Below, piece after piece: positions 20,501 through 30,292 of a stretch of DNA of 64,000 bases; within the stretch, counting starts at the first letter, position 1; the number at the start of each line of letters is the position of its first letter. The notes beneath the pieces were generated by a model. The model searched no databases and had not been told where the DNA came from. It saw only the letters and a program-made list of their open reading frames with translations. Source of the DNA: Ditylenchus dipsaci (taxonomy: Eukaryota; Nematoda; Chromadorea; Rhabditida; Anguinidae); NCBI GenBank assembly GCA_004194705.1, contig SADC01000410.1:1-64000 (forward strand), given 5' to 3'. A program made the position numbers and the translations under genes.

Positions 20501-21603
20501 GGAGATAAGTGTTGGGGAGATATGTGTGGGGAGATGTATACCCATAACCAATTTAGGTGGGTATAGGGTGTTTGGGAACATTTTAAAAAAAGTTGATTTG
20601 GGGGGGGGAGGTATATGCAAGTAGCGCCAAATTTTCAATCTAAAACTTGCGCCAAAAAAGTGGATTTGCGCCAAAAAAAGTATTGTCTTTTTTTTAACAA
20701 AAACAACAAAAAAATTAGCCATTCGAATATTTATTCCCAAACCATTGATCAAAACCAAGAGGTGAAAAAAACAACCAGAACAACATCCAAAATCATAAGA
20801 ACAACCTGGAGGTGGAAACAAAAATATTCGTTGTAAAACAAAAAAATTTCGATTTGTTTAATGTTTTTGACTCTGGGGGGGGGGGGGGTGTCTTTATATA
20901 GAGGGGGGTCTTCTATTAGAGGAAATACGGTATTTTATTCTCAAGACTTTTATTCAAAAATGAGGGAATATTTTCTGAAACAGCCTGTACGTCTAAAAAA
21001 AGGTAATTTCAGCTGTTTCGATTCAGTTTGTATATGGTAAAATAGTTGATTAATATTTATTCATATAAATTAACATTTTTCAAATTCAGATCCCAGGCGC
21101 TTTAATGGCCTTGGCTTTTCCTGTTCTTGATACTAGATTGGTAATTGAATGAATCTTATTTCAATACATTTCAATCATATAGTTAATTTCAGATGTTTGG
21201 AGAAATTTTTATTTTTTCGCTCAACATATTCTCATAGTTAGCGTGCCATTTTACCTAATGTCTTTAAAAGGTAGTTAAACAAACGCTTACAGCATTTGGC
21301 CCTAGAAAATTTGTTCTCTGATTTTTTTTTGCAACTACCCCCTTCCCTATTTGTAAATAGTTCTTACACTTACATTTTCTAGATACTTCCTACACTCCCG
21401 AATCTCTGACCAACTATTCATGGCCTATTTTTTCGGCCTCACTGCTGGTTCTCTACCACTTTCTCGTTCTGCAAACTGTGAGCCTGCTGACCCAGGTCAA
21501 CCTAAACTTTATCATGTGTCCAGCTGTCTGTGATCCATTCAAAGGCAGGTTCTACAGAATCCTGGCTGTGGCCACCATAGTATGCTGGCTGTTCCTGTAT
21601 TAA
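17570..21603 (+). CDS. TMEM164: TMEM164 homologue (multi-pass membrane acyltransferase), 5' exons missing
   Basis: Exons 17570-17807, 18070-18140, 18179-18219, 21090-21140, 21193-21270 and 21383-21603 join with consistent phases except one. The product matches animal TMEM164 in order: TM helix (REFIFKFYVTVLVIELCYKT), the NPCH block (TLIFFLNPCHLSTVLQL), IPGALMALAFPVLDTRL, then DTSYTPESLTNYSW, LYHFLVLQTVSLLTQVNLNF and MCPAVCDPFKGRFYRI. Human TMEM164 is reported to transfer arachidonoyl groups in ether-lipid synthesis, with the Cys of the NPC motif implicated; that Cys is present. The C terminus after FYRI is shorter than in vertebrates. Exon 21193-21270 needs one extra base: MFGEIFIF and AQHILIVSVPFYLMSL lie in different frames across a T6 run at 21212-21217. 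No N-terminal exon was recognised upstream of 17570. Assignment of the family is firm; gene integrity is not. Confidence 0.85.
17808..18070 (+). repeat. 36-bp direct repeat spanning a whole mini-intron, with insert
   Basis: 17808-17843 and 18035-18070 are near-identical 36-mers. The first starts at the GT donor of TMEM164 intron 2 and ends TTTTCAGG; the second ends at the acceptor actually used. Between them lie 191 bp that include a B-box-like GGTTCGAACC at about 17931. The second copy begins GC instead of GT. Confidence 0.75.
18565..18755. repeat. Hairpin with a 26-bp perfect central stem
   Basis: 18632-18657 and 18666-18691 are perfect 26-nt inverted copies separated by an 8-nt loop (agagtagc). 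Outer arms containing tgtagccctgcttttctagt and its complement at about 18735-18755 extend the pairing. The size would suit processing as a small-RNA precursor, but nothing in the sequence shows transcription apart from its place in a sense-strand intron. Confidence 0.7.
18965..19260 (+). repeat. GC-hairpin repeat family, full copy 1
   Basis: Order of blocks: ctggagctgggcaaaaagag, cggaattatgtctgag, ggtaagtgagtgcgcgcatc, a GC hairpin (ccctgcgcccccttcggggg then cgcagggg), gttgagatgcgcacac, cactcgaaagtgactctgg, and a closing tgcataccagagtttattta. The same order recurs at 23630-23905. Confidence 0.75.
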
Positions 21604-22439
21604 CCAAGCTTTATAGCTTTCTTTACTTGTATTCGACTTCAAGGATACGAGTTAACTTACAGGGAAAAAAAACAACTATGAAATGTGATTAGTCATGCTT
21701 TTGTTATTTTTCATATGTTGTATTGGAATAAAAGTGGTAGAATTAACTGTATAGCGCCGTGCAAATTAGCAAAATTCGTTTCAGCATTATTAAAATGATT
21801 TCTCTTAGCGCCGTTCAAGAGCTACAAAGCCCTTTTCACAGAATAATTTTTAAAGTTTGAGTGCTGAGATATATCTTTTCAAAAGAAAATCGATTTTAAA
21901 AAAAACTAGAAAATGGAAAAAGTTCGAAATTTTAGGAATTTTTTAAAACAATTAATTTTTTTAAAGACTATATATCAATTTTTAAAAATTTTTTTTAAAA
22001 TCCTTCTGTAAGGACTATCCGGAAGGACTAAAATCTAGACTGACTGACTACAATTGAAAAATCCTAAATAAATTTTTGACTAGTTAAAGTGATGAAAATG
22101 CTTGTCAAAACTTCAAAAATACCCGACAGCTGCTCATAGCCAAATCATGGCTATCATTAAAAAACTTTCTTATGAAAAATTGCTGTTACGAAAAAATGTG
22201 TTACGAAAATTCGCTGTAAAATGGCCGTATTGACCTTTAGTAGGCATAATTTTCAGCTTGGTTTCCCCGTGGTCTTTTTCTTAAAAATGCCTTGGTCCCC
22301 CTGCTGTTTTGAACATGGTCATGGTTGAGGTGATCAAATTTCCATGGTCACATTTTTCGTCAAAAGTCTTTTATAATGCTAGCGTTAGCATACAGAGAGA
22401 AAGAAGCAATTAAAGCAAAGGAAAGTACAGGAATAAACA
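21604..22439. other. No gene seen after TMEM164
   Basis: AT-rich downstream flank. An AATAAA lies at about 21726-21731 and may be the TMEM164 polyadenylation signal. 21760-22020 has diverged similarity to 17060-17200 (gcgccgttcaagagctacaa against agcgcagttcaagagcttac). 22227-22335 is a partial copy of the palindrome at 17205-17435. Confidence 0.4.
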
Positions 22440-22694
22440 TTAACACTCCGATCTTCCGCGTGACTTTTGGCTCACTGAATACAAAATTTCATCGGGAACA
22501 CGATGGCTTTTTCAGATTTTTTTCAAATCTAAAAGGTGGTTCACATCAGCCTTTGAAATATGTGACCCATACGCCGGGCACTACAAAGCTAGATAGAACT
22601 GTAACTTTTTTTCAAATATGATTGTAGATTATTTATAAAATTATAAAAAATTGAGTCTGTTATCGTTGTGGGCTAATGAGTTGTTATATGCTTA

Positions 22695-23190
22695 TTTGGT
22701 AATACCTTTTGATTGAGTATAATGGTGTGCATGAATTTCTGAACACCACCCGAATTAGTCCATTTAACGTTCCCGAAGGTCTAGTGAATCAAAAATATAT
22801 CAAACTAACCCTACTTATTACCACGCCATATTCAAAGCACCACATCATCAGGAGTGTTTTGGTATATGACAAGTATTGTGACAAGCGCAACTTTAAGTAT
22901 AGTAATCAAACTATATAGTGACCCACTTAAAATTAGATTTAGAATTTCTTGTGTTGGCAATTGTGAATCGACATTAGGTACGATGCAGTTGGCTCAACCT
23001 AAATACTTGTCACATACCAAAACACTCCTCATGATGTGGTGCTTTGAATAAAGCATTGTGTTCCCTAGTTCGATATACTTTCGATTCACTAGACCCTCGG
23101 GAACGTTAAATGGACTAATTGGGTGGTGTTCAGAAGTTCAAGCACACCATTATACTCAATCAAAAAGTATTACTTATAACAGACTCAATA
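22695..23190. repeat. Nested palindrome A
   Basis: The outer arms (gattgagtataatggtgtgc, then aattagtccatttaacgttc) and their inverted copies at about 23100-23165 pair over most of their length. The inner arms (caaagcaccacatcatcagg, then agtgttttggtatatgacaa) pair with about 23000-23045. Confidence 0.75.
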
Positions 23191-23264
23191 ACAGACTTAA
23201 TTTTTTATGAACAATTTTAATCCTCAATCATATTTGAAAAAAATCACAGAAAACAGCTAATTAT

Positions 23265-24215
23265 AGAAGTTTATAACAAAAATGGGTAACACTTTACTTG
23301 CCCCCCCCCCCCCACGGCTGACCCACTTTCGAGGTTAATTTTTAAAAACCGATTGCATATTCGTGTTTCTCGACCCGGATTTTTACGGGAAATGATCATC
23401 AGATTCTGTGAAAGTGAAAAAAAATTTTTTTGGGATTTGCCTTGGTCCCCCAAGGCAAAATTTTAGAAAAATTTAAAAAAAAAATTTTCAAATTGGCGCT
23501 TTGAACTTTTGAGTTTTAAAGGGATTAAGGGCTGTATTGGGGGGGAAGGGAAAAGAAGAGGGCCACTTTTATGGCAGAACAATAGAAAAGTAAATATATG
23601 TATTCTTCGAGTGCCTCACCATGTTTTTCAACTGGGCCGTGGCAAAAAGAGACTCTATACGCATTTTTTGATCAAGAGTACTGTTCGGAATTATGTCTAA
23701 GGTAAGTGAGTGCGCGCATCTCTAACTCTCAAGCCCCCTGCGCCCCCTGCGCTCCCTTCGGGGGCGCAGGGGGCGCAGGGGCTTGGAGTTGAGATGCGCA
23801 CACCCACATACCTTAGACACAAATCACTCGAAAGTGACTCTGGATGCATAAAAAAGCATGCATACCAGAGTTTATTTATGCGGTAGGCCCAGTATTCAAA
23901 ACTATGTTTAACATCTTTTTGTTAGGGGCCTTGTGTGATTAGTGGCCCCTTTTATTCCCTTCCCCTCCCAATACAGCCCTTAATCCCTTTAAAATTCAAA
24001 AGGCGCCAATTTAAAAAATATTTTTTTTTCAAATTTTTCTAAAATTTTGCCTTGGGGGACCAAAGCAAATCCCAAAAAATTTTTTTTCACTTTCACAGAA
24101 TCTGATGATCATTTCCCGTAAAAATCCGGGTCGAGAAACACGAATATGCAATCGGTTTTCAAAAATTCACCTCGAAAGTGGGTCAGCCGTGGGGGGGGGG
24201 GGGCAAGTAAAGTCT
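23265..24215. repeat. Nested palindrome B with GC-hairpin repeat at its centre
   Basis: Arms of about 300 bp (from the C-tract and acggctgacccactttcgag to gattaagggctgtattgggg) match almost exactly in inverted orientation at 23940-24210. The central 23630-23905 is a full copy of the GC-hairpin repeat. Confidence 0.85.
23630..23905 (+). repeat. GC-hairpin repeat family, full copy 2
   Basis: Same block order as 18965-19260, including aattatgtctaaggtaagtg, the duplicated GC core (ccccctgcgccccctgcgct then cccttcgggggcg) and cactcgaaagtgactctgg. Confidence 0.75.
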
Positions 24216-24645
24216 AGCCCAAAAATGTATATTAAAAAAATGTGAAGTAGTTTTTAATTGGTCTTTTGGTCTAGAAATTTTAGATCTATGGAGACAAATA
24301 AACATGCAGAAAAAAGCCTGCTCACGTAGCTAAAAAATGAGATATATATCAACGCTCTATCATGAAAGTGCCAAAAGATATAAACGAAAATACAAAACAT
24401 CACTAAAATTTTTGATCAAAAATTTTAAAAGCGCGCCTTTTGAATTTTTTTTCGAGCAAAAAGGAAATAGTGCAAAACGGTTTTAAATGCTTGAAAAAAC
24501 ACGGAATACTCAATAGACGTGACAGGGTGTCAGCGCTATTCAAGGCTATTCAAAACAAAATCCTTGAAATTCTTTTATCCACCAGAGTGACTTTCAACAT
24601 TGTTTTGTGAGTCGGTCTGAACGGCATATATAAAAAAATAACACA

Positions 24646-25060
24646 TCGTGGCACTATTCTTATTGGTACCCCCCCCCCCCCCCAATCATAGGATTTTTTT
24701 TCAAAATTTTTTAAGCTATTTTTTGAATTTTTTGAACTGAAGATCATTATTAATACTTTTTATTGAACAATGGTGTGGTTAATTTAGCATGGACGAGTTA
24801 AAAGGATTCAATACGAAGCGTCTTTACGAAGTTTGGCTTTTTCTGATGACCAATTTATCAAATGGCTTCAATCTAAGAATTTGCTTTTTACAACTTGACA
24901 GTGTCCAGGAAAAAATGTCCAGGTATTAACACACCATTGTTCAATAAAAGCATTAATAATGATTTTCAGTTCAAAAAAATTCAAAAATAGCTTAAAAAAT
25001 TTTGAAAAAAAATCCTATGATTTGGGGGGGGGGGGTACCAACAAGAATAGTGCCAAGTTA
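24646..25060. repeat. Nested palindrome C
   Basis: The left arm (ggcactattcttattggtac, poly-C, aatcataggattttttt, then gaactgaagatcattatta) is inverted at 24930-25056. The unpaired centre (24780-24925) is unique sequence without a clear gene. Confidence 0.8.
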
Positions 25061-25740
25061 TAGGTATTTATATGAAATAGTGTGATTTTCAAAACTAAAA
25101 TTTTAAGGATCTTTGATTAATCTAAATTTTATCTTTGGTCGAATGAATATTTATGCAACAACAGGAAGATAGAGAAGCTCATAAGGAACATTTACAGTTT
25201 TTAAAAACAGACCTGGAAAAAGTTACAGCCTTATAAATTTCTAGTGCCCGGCGTATGGGTCACATATTTCAAAGGCTGATTTGAACCACTTTTTAGATTT
25301 GAAAAAAATCTGAAAAAGCCATCGTGTTCCCCACGAAATTTTGTATTCAAGGAAGCCAAAGTACGCTCGAGGATCGGAGTGTTAAACACGTTTTGCTAAA
25401 TCAGAACAGTTTGGTTTTTGAATTCGCTTTGAGACAAACCAAGTAATAGACTGCAAGAAGTAGGTGAACACAGTGCCAAGAAAACGATTTGAATAGGAGG
25501 GCTAGACTTTAGAGTTTAGGCTGTATATGAACTCGTAAAAATTCAACTGGTAAACATGAGACTCGTAAATCATGATTGGTGAAACATGAGACTCTCAAAT
25601 CATGGAACTTAATTTGACTAGATCGGATTCATGGAATCAAATTTATTGAAACGCTGGGTGCGGGATTTTTCAATATTGGACGCACCTATAGGGTTAGCCG
25701 TGCTGTTTTTTCTTCATTTCTCCTAATCAGCCAAGTTTAG

Positions 25741-26381
25741 GCTACAAAGGCACCTACATTGACAAGAAACGCCCTTGACTGGAAATGTGGTCAATTCCGA
25801 ATGTCTGCTGTGGTGGTCAGACGATGCAGCCACAATCGTCATCCGCCGTGACTATTCACTTGCCCGCAAGTACCGTCGATATGAGAGCGTCACAGGAACA
25901 GGTCTGTGCATTGCTCTCCTTGCTTCCGGTTAGTTGATTACTCTTCTTTTCGCCTCATGCCGATGTGTAGCGCCGCGTTTGCTAAGCTGTTTACGGTCCA
26001 CAAATTTAGCCCAACTGTATTTTGACTGATCTAATTCATCCAATGGTCTATAATTTTGAGAGCGCTTTAATTTTATGACCAGGGAATTCTAAGGGACCGT
26101 GTGCGGGGAATCAATGCAAACAATTATCTAGCTCTCTGCATTTTTTTCAGTCGTGAGCATTAATGGTCTCAAAATACACAAAAATATTTGCGTGAATCGT
26201 ATCGCGTGTATAAATCTACTTCAAATGTTTACCACAGATTTATGTTTGAGTTTTCAGAGATATGTCTGCTGGAGATGTTGTCACCATTAAAGAATGCCGT
26301 CCTCTGAGCAAGACTGTCCGCTTCAATGTCCTCAAAGTCGTCAAGGCCGCTGGTTTCAGAAAGGCGTTCGACAAGTTCTAA
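25741..26381 (+). CDS. RpS11: Ribosomal protein S11 (uS17), 3' exons; upstream exon damaged
   Basis: Exon 26258-26381 is intact and reads [20 protein letters not shown] followed by [14 protein letters not shown] and a C-terminal DKF, the conserved C terminus of eukaryotic S11 of the 40S subunit. Its acceptor TTTTCAG and the preceding donor (CTTCCG|GTTAGT, 25928/25929) are in the expected phase, with Arg split across the intron. Exon 25741-25928 is recognisable ([35 protein letters not shown], ARKYRRYE, a diverged SVHLSPCF) but these blocks lie in different frames. It is about 11 nt shorter than the usual coding length, so several small deletions are needed. No N-terminal exon was recognised upstream. 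Either a decaying intron-bearing copy or a badly polished real gene. Confidence 0.75.
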
Positions 26382-26437
26382 GGCAATGATGCGTTATTCA
26401 AACATGTTTGTTCCCGAATGTCTCGTTGTTACACTTT

Positions 26438-26443
26438 AATAAA
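26438..26443 (+). terminator. Polyadenylation signal AATAAA of RpS11
   Basis: AATAAA 56 bases after the RpS11 stop codon, the usual distance for a short ribosomal-protein 3' UTR. Confidence 0.55.
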
Positions 26444-26583
26444 TTAAATAGTGAAAATCGTGTGGCTAGTAGTAGTAGTGTGCGGTGAAAACTTAAAAAA
26501 ACTCCTTGTTCAGCAGTGTCTAGATTATAGTTGAAATTGCATAGCGGTTCTCTTGTTGACACATGTGGTTTAACAATATTGTA

Positions 26584-26696
26584 CAGGGTTTGTCGAAATA
26601 ACGCGGACACTTTCGAAATTTTTCTCAACATGGCACCCTCAATAAACTGCCACCGAATCGGCCTCTTCAGAGGTGGTGGTTATCCAAATTCGACTG
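26584..26696. mobile_element. Diverged pogo-like MITE
   Basis: The right end reads ggtggttatccaaattcgac then tg before TA, which resembles pogo/Tigger termini (CAGTCGAA-type on the complement). The left end cagggtttgtcgaaataacg is weaker. TA on both sides. Confidence 0.4.
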
Positions 26697-26779
26697 TACG
26701 GGTATTCATGTGTATTTAGAAGTTTGGAGCACCAGTTGATGTATTCTTTCTGCCTTATCCTGGGAGAGTGGTGGTTGAG

Positions 26780-27200
26780 TTGGTTTTAAACTGGTTGAAG
26801 ATGTTTAGGGTAGTTTAGGCTGGCTTCAAGTAATTTAGGATGATATAGGCAACTTGGGGGTGGTTTGGAGTAATCTGGGGTTGTTTGGGCTGGTTTGGGT
26901 ATTTGGGGCTGTTCGGGATAACTTGAGGTGGTTTGATTAATTTGGGATGTTTGGGGTAATATGGGGTGGTTTGGAGTAACTTCGGGTGGTTTGGAGTAAT
27001 CTGGGATGGTTTGTTATGATTTCGGGTGTTTTGAATAATTTCGGGTAATTGGTGCGGTTTAGGGTAATTTGGGGTGATTCGGGATGACTTGGCGTGTTTT
27101 GGGTGGTTTCGGGTAATTTGGGTGGTTCGGGGTGATTTGAGGTGGTTTCGGGTGGTTTCGGCTAATTTTTGTTAATTTGGGGTGGCTTGGGTTGATTCGG
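26780..27200. repeat. G/T-rich degenerate minisatellite
   Basis: Roughly 11-bp and 22-bp variants of ggggtggtttgggtaattt repeat for about 420 bp, strongly strand-biased for G and T on the + strand. Confidence 0.8.
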
Positions 27201-27309
27201 GGTATTGGCCTCAAAAAGCTGCCATAAAGGCATATCAGGCCTATCAGACATGACAAAGTGAAAAAATCTGAACGAAACAGAAGAAAACAAGGGCAAATTT
27301 TGGTATTTT

Positions 27310-27590
27310 CTAGAGTGAGGAGTCTGATTGAGTAGTCTGATTACTCACTCAGCATCCGCAGAATCATCATCCTCAATCAGACTCTTCAATCCCTATTGTG
27401 AACAGAGTGTGGAGGCTTAAACAGATTGCGGATGCTGTTTGAGGATTCTGTTTCCTCATTGTGAACACTACAGGATGAGGATGCTGTTTGCGGATGCTAA
27501 ATCCGGATGAAGAGTGAGGATGCTAAAGTGTTCACAATGAGGAGGCTGTTTGCGGATGCTGAAACAGACTCCTCATTGTGTGTGCGCCTT
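27310..27590. repeat. Repeats of gaggatgctgtttgcggatg
   Basis: About six variants of aggatgctgtttgcggatgct occur in both orientations (the first as agcatccgcagaatcatcat), mixed with tcctcattgtgaacac blocks. Probably an eroded palindromic element. Confidence 0.55.
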
Positions 27591-27681
27591 AACAGAATTT
27601 TCAAATGGAATCGTACAGTTGAATGGTTGAATGTGAGCTATATGTTCATTTGTGAGTACATTTCGTCTGTTAGTGATAATA

Positions 27682-28289
27682 TCAGGTTGTTCAAAAAGTT
27701 CCGTCCGATTTTTCATTTTCAAACAGCATGCCAACAAGTTCAGCGACGATAACAATAAATCCCTCCGGTGGATAATCCCCTTCATACTCGATCACTGTTT
27801 TCCATCGTTCCACCAAATCTGTAAACCCTCGAACGAAAAAGCCCGAAGACTTTAACTGAAAGAATTGCTCGACAAATTTCTTGATCTCCTCCTTAGTCTG
27901 GAACTCTTTTCCCTTGATGTGATTTTGCAGCGAGCGAAAGAGCCTTTCTCAGTTTGTCGTCGTCCGAATGGCTTGGCCTCCCGCTCCTTTCCTCATCTTC
28001 CAGATCATTTACACCTTTTTCGTCAGTCCTGAATCTCTTCATCCACTCAGAACATCTCCTTTCCGAGAGCGTCTCATCACCAAATACTTCTCTCAATTGT
28101 CTAGCCGCTTCCGCTCCTTTGATCTCGTTGTCTTTCTCGAGAAGGAAAAGGAGACAATGCCGCTTATGCTTCTGGAGACTATTTACCATGATGTTTTCCT
28201 GAAAAGATCAGAGAAAATGAATGGCTGTAGATGGAAACCCAGAGAAATATAAAGAGCGAAAATCGGACGGAATTTTTTGAACAACCGGT
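27682..28289. mobile_element. Internally deleted mariner element
   Basis: The termini aggttgttcaaaaagttccg (then tccgatttt) and their inverted copy at 28260-28287 are bounded by TA. Inside, on the minus strand, are the N-terminal and C-terminal thirds of a mariner transposase joined without the catalytic centre. At 608 bp it is about half the length of an intact mariner (around 1.3 kb). Confidence 0.8.
27690..28189 (-). pseudogene. Mariner transposase remnant lacking the DDE/D core
   Basis: From 28189 downward: an N-terminal helix-turn-helix region (KGAEAARQLREVFGDETLSE, then CSEWMKRFR) and the family signature DLEDEERSGRPSHSDDDKL. The frame closes after the junction at about 27893. Further on, in another frame, comes the mariner C terminus (EEIKKFVEQFFQLKSSGFF, then FTDLVERWKTVIEYEGDY). 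The central region with the three catalytic acidic residues is absent, so the protein could not cut DNA. The retained N-terminal part could at most bind the termini. Confidence 0.75.
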
Positions 28290-29027
28290 TAGTTACATTC
28301 GAGAAAATATAACACTTGACCCTCTTTTTCACCCATAGCCATTATTTACGATATGTTAGAAATTGGTCGGTCAACACAGCAAACTTGATGGTCGGTATTA
28401 GGATCCAGTACAGTTTATGCCTCTAATAAAAAATTAGATTTTGTAAATAAGCCATTTCAATTTTTAAATTTCAAATTTCTAAAGGCATGGAAGACATTTA
28501 CTATTGTGTGTTATGTAGTAAACATATTCATTTACATATTTCCTTGCCATAGTCAAAATTTGTTTTAATAAAAGCAAGAAGCAAGCCATCCATTCATTCT
28601 ACAAGTTTGACAAGAGTGGCAAAAGAAGAAACAATTCATTACTTCCTTATCTTCCTTCCAATTTTGGATTTATTCGGGTCGCACCCTGGAAAAGTTACAT
28701 GACAAATCTGTCTGTTTTATATAATAAGGGGAAGGCGAGATTACATGCCTTGCCACCAATAAAGTGTCATTCATGTAGCAGCAGCTATAAGCAGCACTGT
28801 TGCTTGAATAAAAGTTGTACTAAACAAAATGCCGACAAACTTTTTACTGCCTTTAACTATGTTTTGTTTCAAAGGTCAATTTGGTTTCTTTTTAAGGCTC
28901 AAATGGATAAAACACACATATACACCAATAAAATTACAACAGCTTAATCGGCTTTCAAAATATCAAAACAATAGGTAGGAATATCGGCGGCACTGGTCTA
29001 TATTTAACTTTTAGATTTGTGTACATA
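28290..29027. other. No gene recognised
   Basis: Sequence without obvious repeats. 28699-28944 is open in one frame with several Cys residues (CHSCSSSYKQHCCLNKSC) but lacks splice context, and I do not recognise it. Confidence 0.35.
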
Positions 29028-29733
29028 CACGGTGATCAAACTTTTTCTCCCACATGTGTTTTGCCCATAACTTTTTATTGAAAGACTCAAATATTGTGTT
29101 CGACCACCCATTCGAAAACCCTAGAACTGCCATTTTGTTTAAGGAAAAGAACGTAGAGCTTTTGGCAATTGGAACCCAAGCTGCAGCTATTTTTAAAATT
29201 TATCAAATTTAATTCTTTGTTATATCTTAGCAATGTCTTCACTCTCCAACTATGTCCCCAGCTAGAAATTTGCATTGAAAGAAATGGAAGAAGTGTGGAG
29301 ACCAGATAAAAAATGCTGCTGTTGTTCCTTGAATAAACCTTTGTTGATAACTTGTTGAATTTTTCAAGAATTTATAAAATAGCTGCAGCTTGGGTTCCAA
29401 TTGCCAAAAGCTCTACGTTCTATTTTTAAACAAAATGGCAGTTCTAGGCATAGTTGAACCGCCGCCGGCGGCACCCCTTTAGTTACCTTCGGCGGCCCCC
29501 GGCGGTGCCCGGCGGTTATAGTTTTTCGAGATGATTGTGCTGCTCTCATCTGGAAAAACTATAACCACCGGGCACCGCCGGGGCCCGCCGAATGTAACTG
29601 AAGGGGTGCTGCCGGCGGCGGTCCAACTATGGTTCTAGGGCTTTCGAACGGGTGGTTGAACACAAAATTTGAGCCTTTCAATAAAAACTTATGGGCAAAA
29701 CAAATCTGGGAGAAAAAGTTTGATCACCCTGTG
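29028..29733. mobile_element. Palindromic MITE, interrupted by another MITE
   Basis: The left arm (ggtgatcaaactttttctcc, then gcccataactttttattgaa, then aaaaccctagaactgccatt) is inverted on the right, apart from an insertion at 29449-29631. The termini look like Tc1/mariner ends (CACAGGGTGATCAAAC on the complement of the right end), with TA at the left edge. Confidence 0.7.
29449..29631. mobile_element. GC-rich MITE nested in another MITE, 8-bp duplication
   Basis: The ends catagttgaaccgccgccgg and, inverted, catagttggaccgccgccgg are flanked by GTTCTAGG at 29441-29448 and 29632-29639. Removing the element and one duplication restores the uninterrupted arm seen on the other side of the host palindrome, which proves insertion. 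The 8-bp duplication points to hAT or a related family, though the terminus is not a standard hAT end. Confidence 0.85.
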
Positions 29734-29886
29734 TTTTGCAAGTTACTTGCTTTAGTGTTTATTACACAGACATGCTGAATAAACGCGAAAAAATCACGTT
29801 ACTCTCTCTTCATTTGTTTTCGAAAATGATTCGAAATCTTTAACTACTTTTTTCTGCTTAATACAATAAAACAAAAGTTCTTATCA

Positions 29887-30098
29887 CCTTATTTTTTCTA
29901 ATTTAAGACCCCTGGTTCAAATTCATGTTTTTGGCATTGTATTTTCGAGCCATTTTTTAAAGCCTTCTCTTAGCCAAGTATTAACTATTTTATAGCTCAT
30001 TTCACTGGCTAGAAAATGAGTGGTAACTCTTCTCAAAAAATTCCAATGCCAAAAACACTATTTTGAACCAGGGGGCTGAAATTAGAGAAAATACAGTA
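29887..30098. mobile_element. TACCGTATTT-family palindrome
   Basis: The right end aattagagaaaatacagta is typical for the family and the left end ttattttttctaatttaaga is diverged. The arms (ttcatgtttttggcattg and its complement) pair. Confidence 0.6.
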
Positions 30099-30292
30099 CT
30101 TTCTGGACTAAAAATCTTGAATATTCTCAAAAATTTAGCCTTCCACCTCTCAGGGATAAATCGTCTTTTTAAAGTAAGTTAAAGTAAAAATTTGTAAAGT
30201 TATTTAGGATTTTTTTGTTAACTTATCACATTTGCCGGTTAAAGGCTTTTTAGGCGCACACATACATACCTAAGACACAAATCACTCTAAAG

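Larger units (their letters stand above)
18310..20932. mobile_element. 2.6-kb composite TACCGTATTT-ended element filling TMEM164 intron 4
   Basis: The ends taccgtatttcctctaatag and ctattagaggaaatacggta are inverted copies at TA. The subterminal blocks agree too (agaagacccgggtgtta against ggggggtcttctattag; gcgcaaatccactttttttg against its complement near 20650). Nested inside are a 190-nt hairpin (18565-18755), the GC-hairpin repeat (18965-19260), a degenerate ggtagtggtacc minisatellite (19545-19760), a tRNA-like minus-strand segment (about 20265-20310) and a ggggagatatatg minisatellite (20415-20540) whose complement occurs at 19435-19480. No transposase frame seen. Confidence 0.65.
22440..25395. 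mobile_element. 3-kb inverted-repeat element with three nested palindromes
   Basis: The left end near 22440-22590 (ttaacactccgatc, then gatggctttttcagattttt, then gacccatacgccgggcacta) is inverted at 25235-25390 over about 150 bp with few mismatches. The interior is almost wholly made of palindromes at 22695-23190, 23265-24215 and 24646-25060. No transposase frame was found. Confidence 0.7.

Noticed and set aside
20396..20821. 141-codon minus-strand gene (His/Ile/Pro-rich)
   Set aside because: Most of it reads through the ggggagatatatg minisatellite and the end of the composite element.
26780..27256. Pro/Asn/His-rich protein on the minus strand
   Set aside because: The peptide (NHPKPPQITPNHP type) is the translation of a G/T minisatellite.
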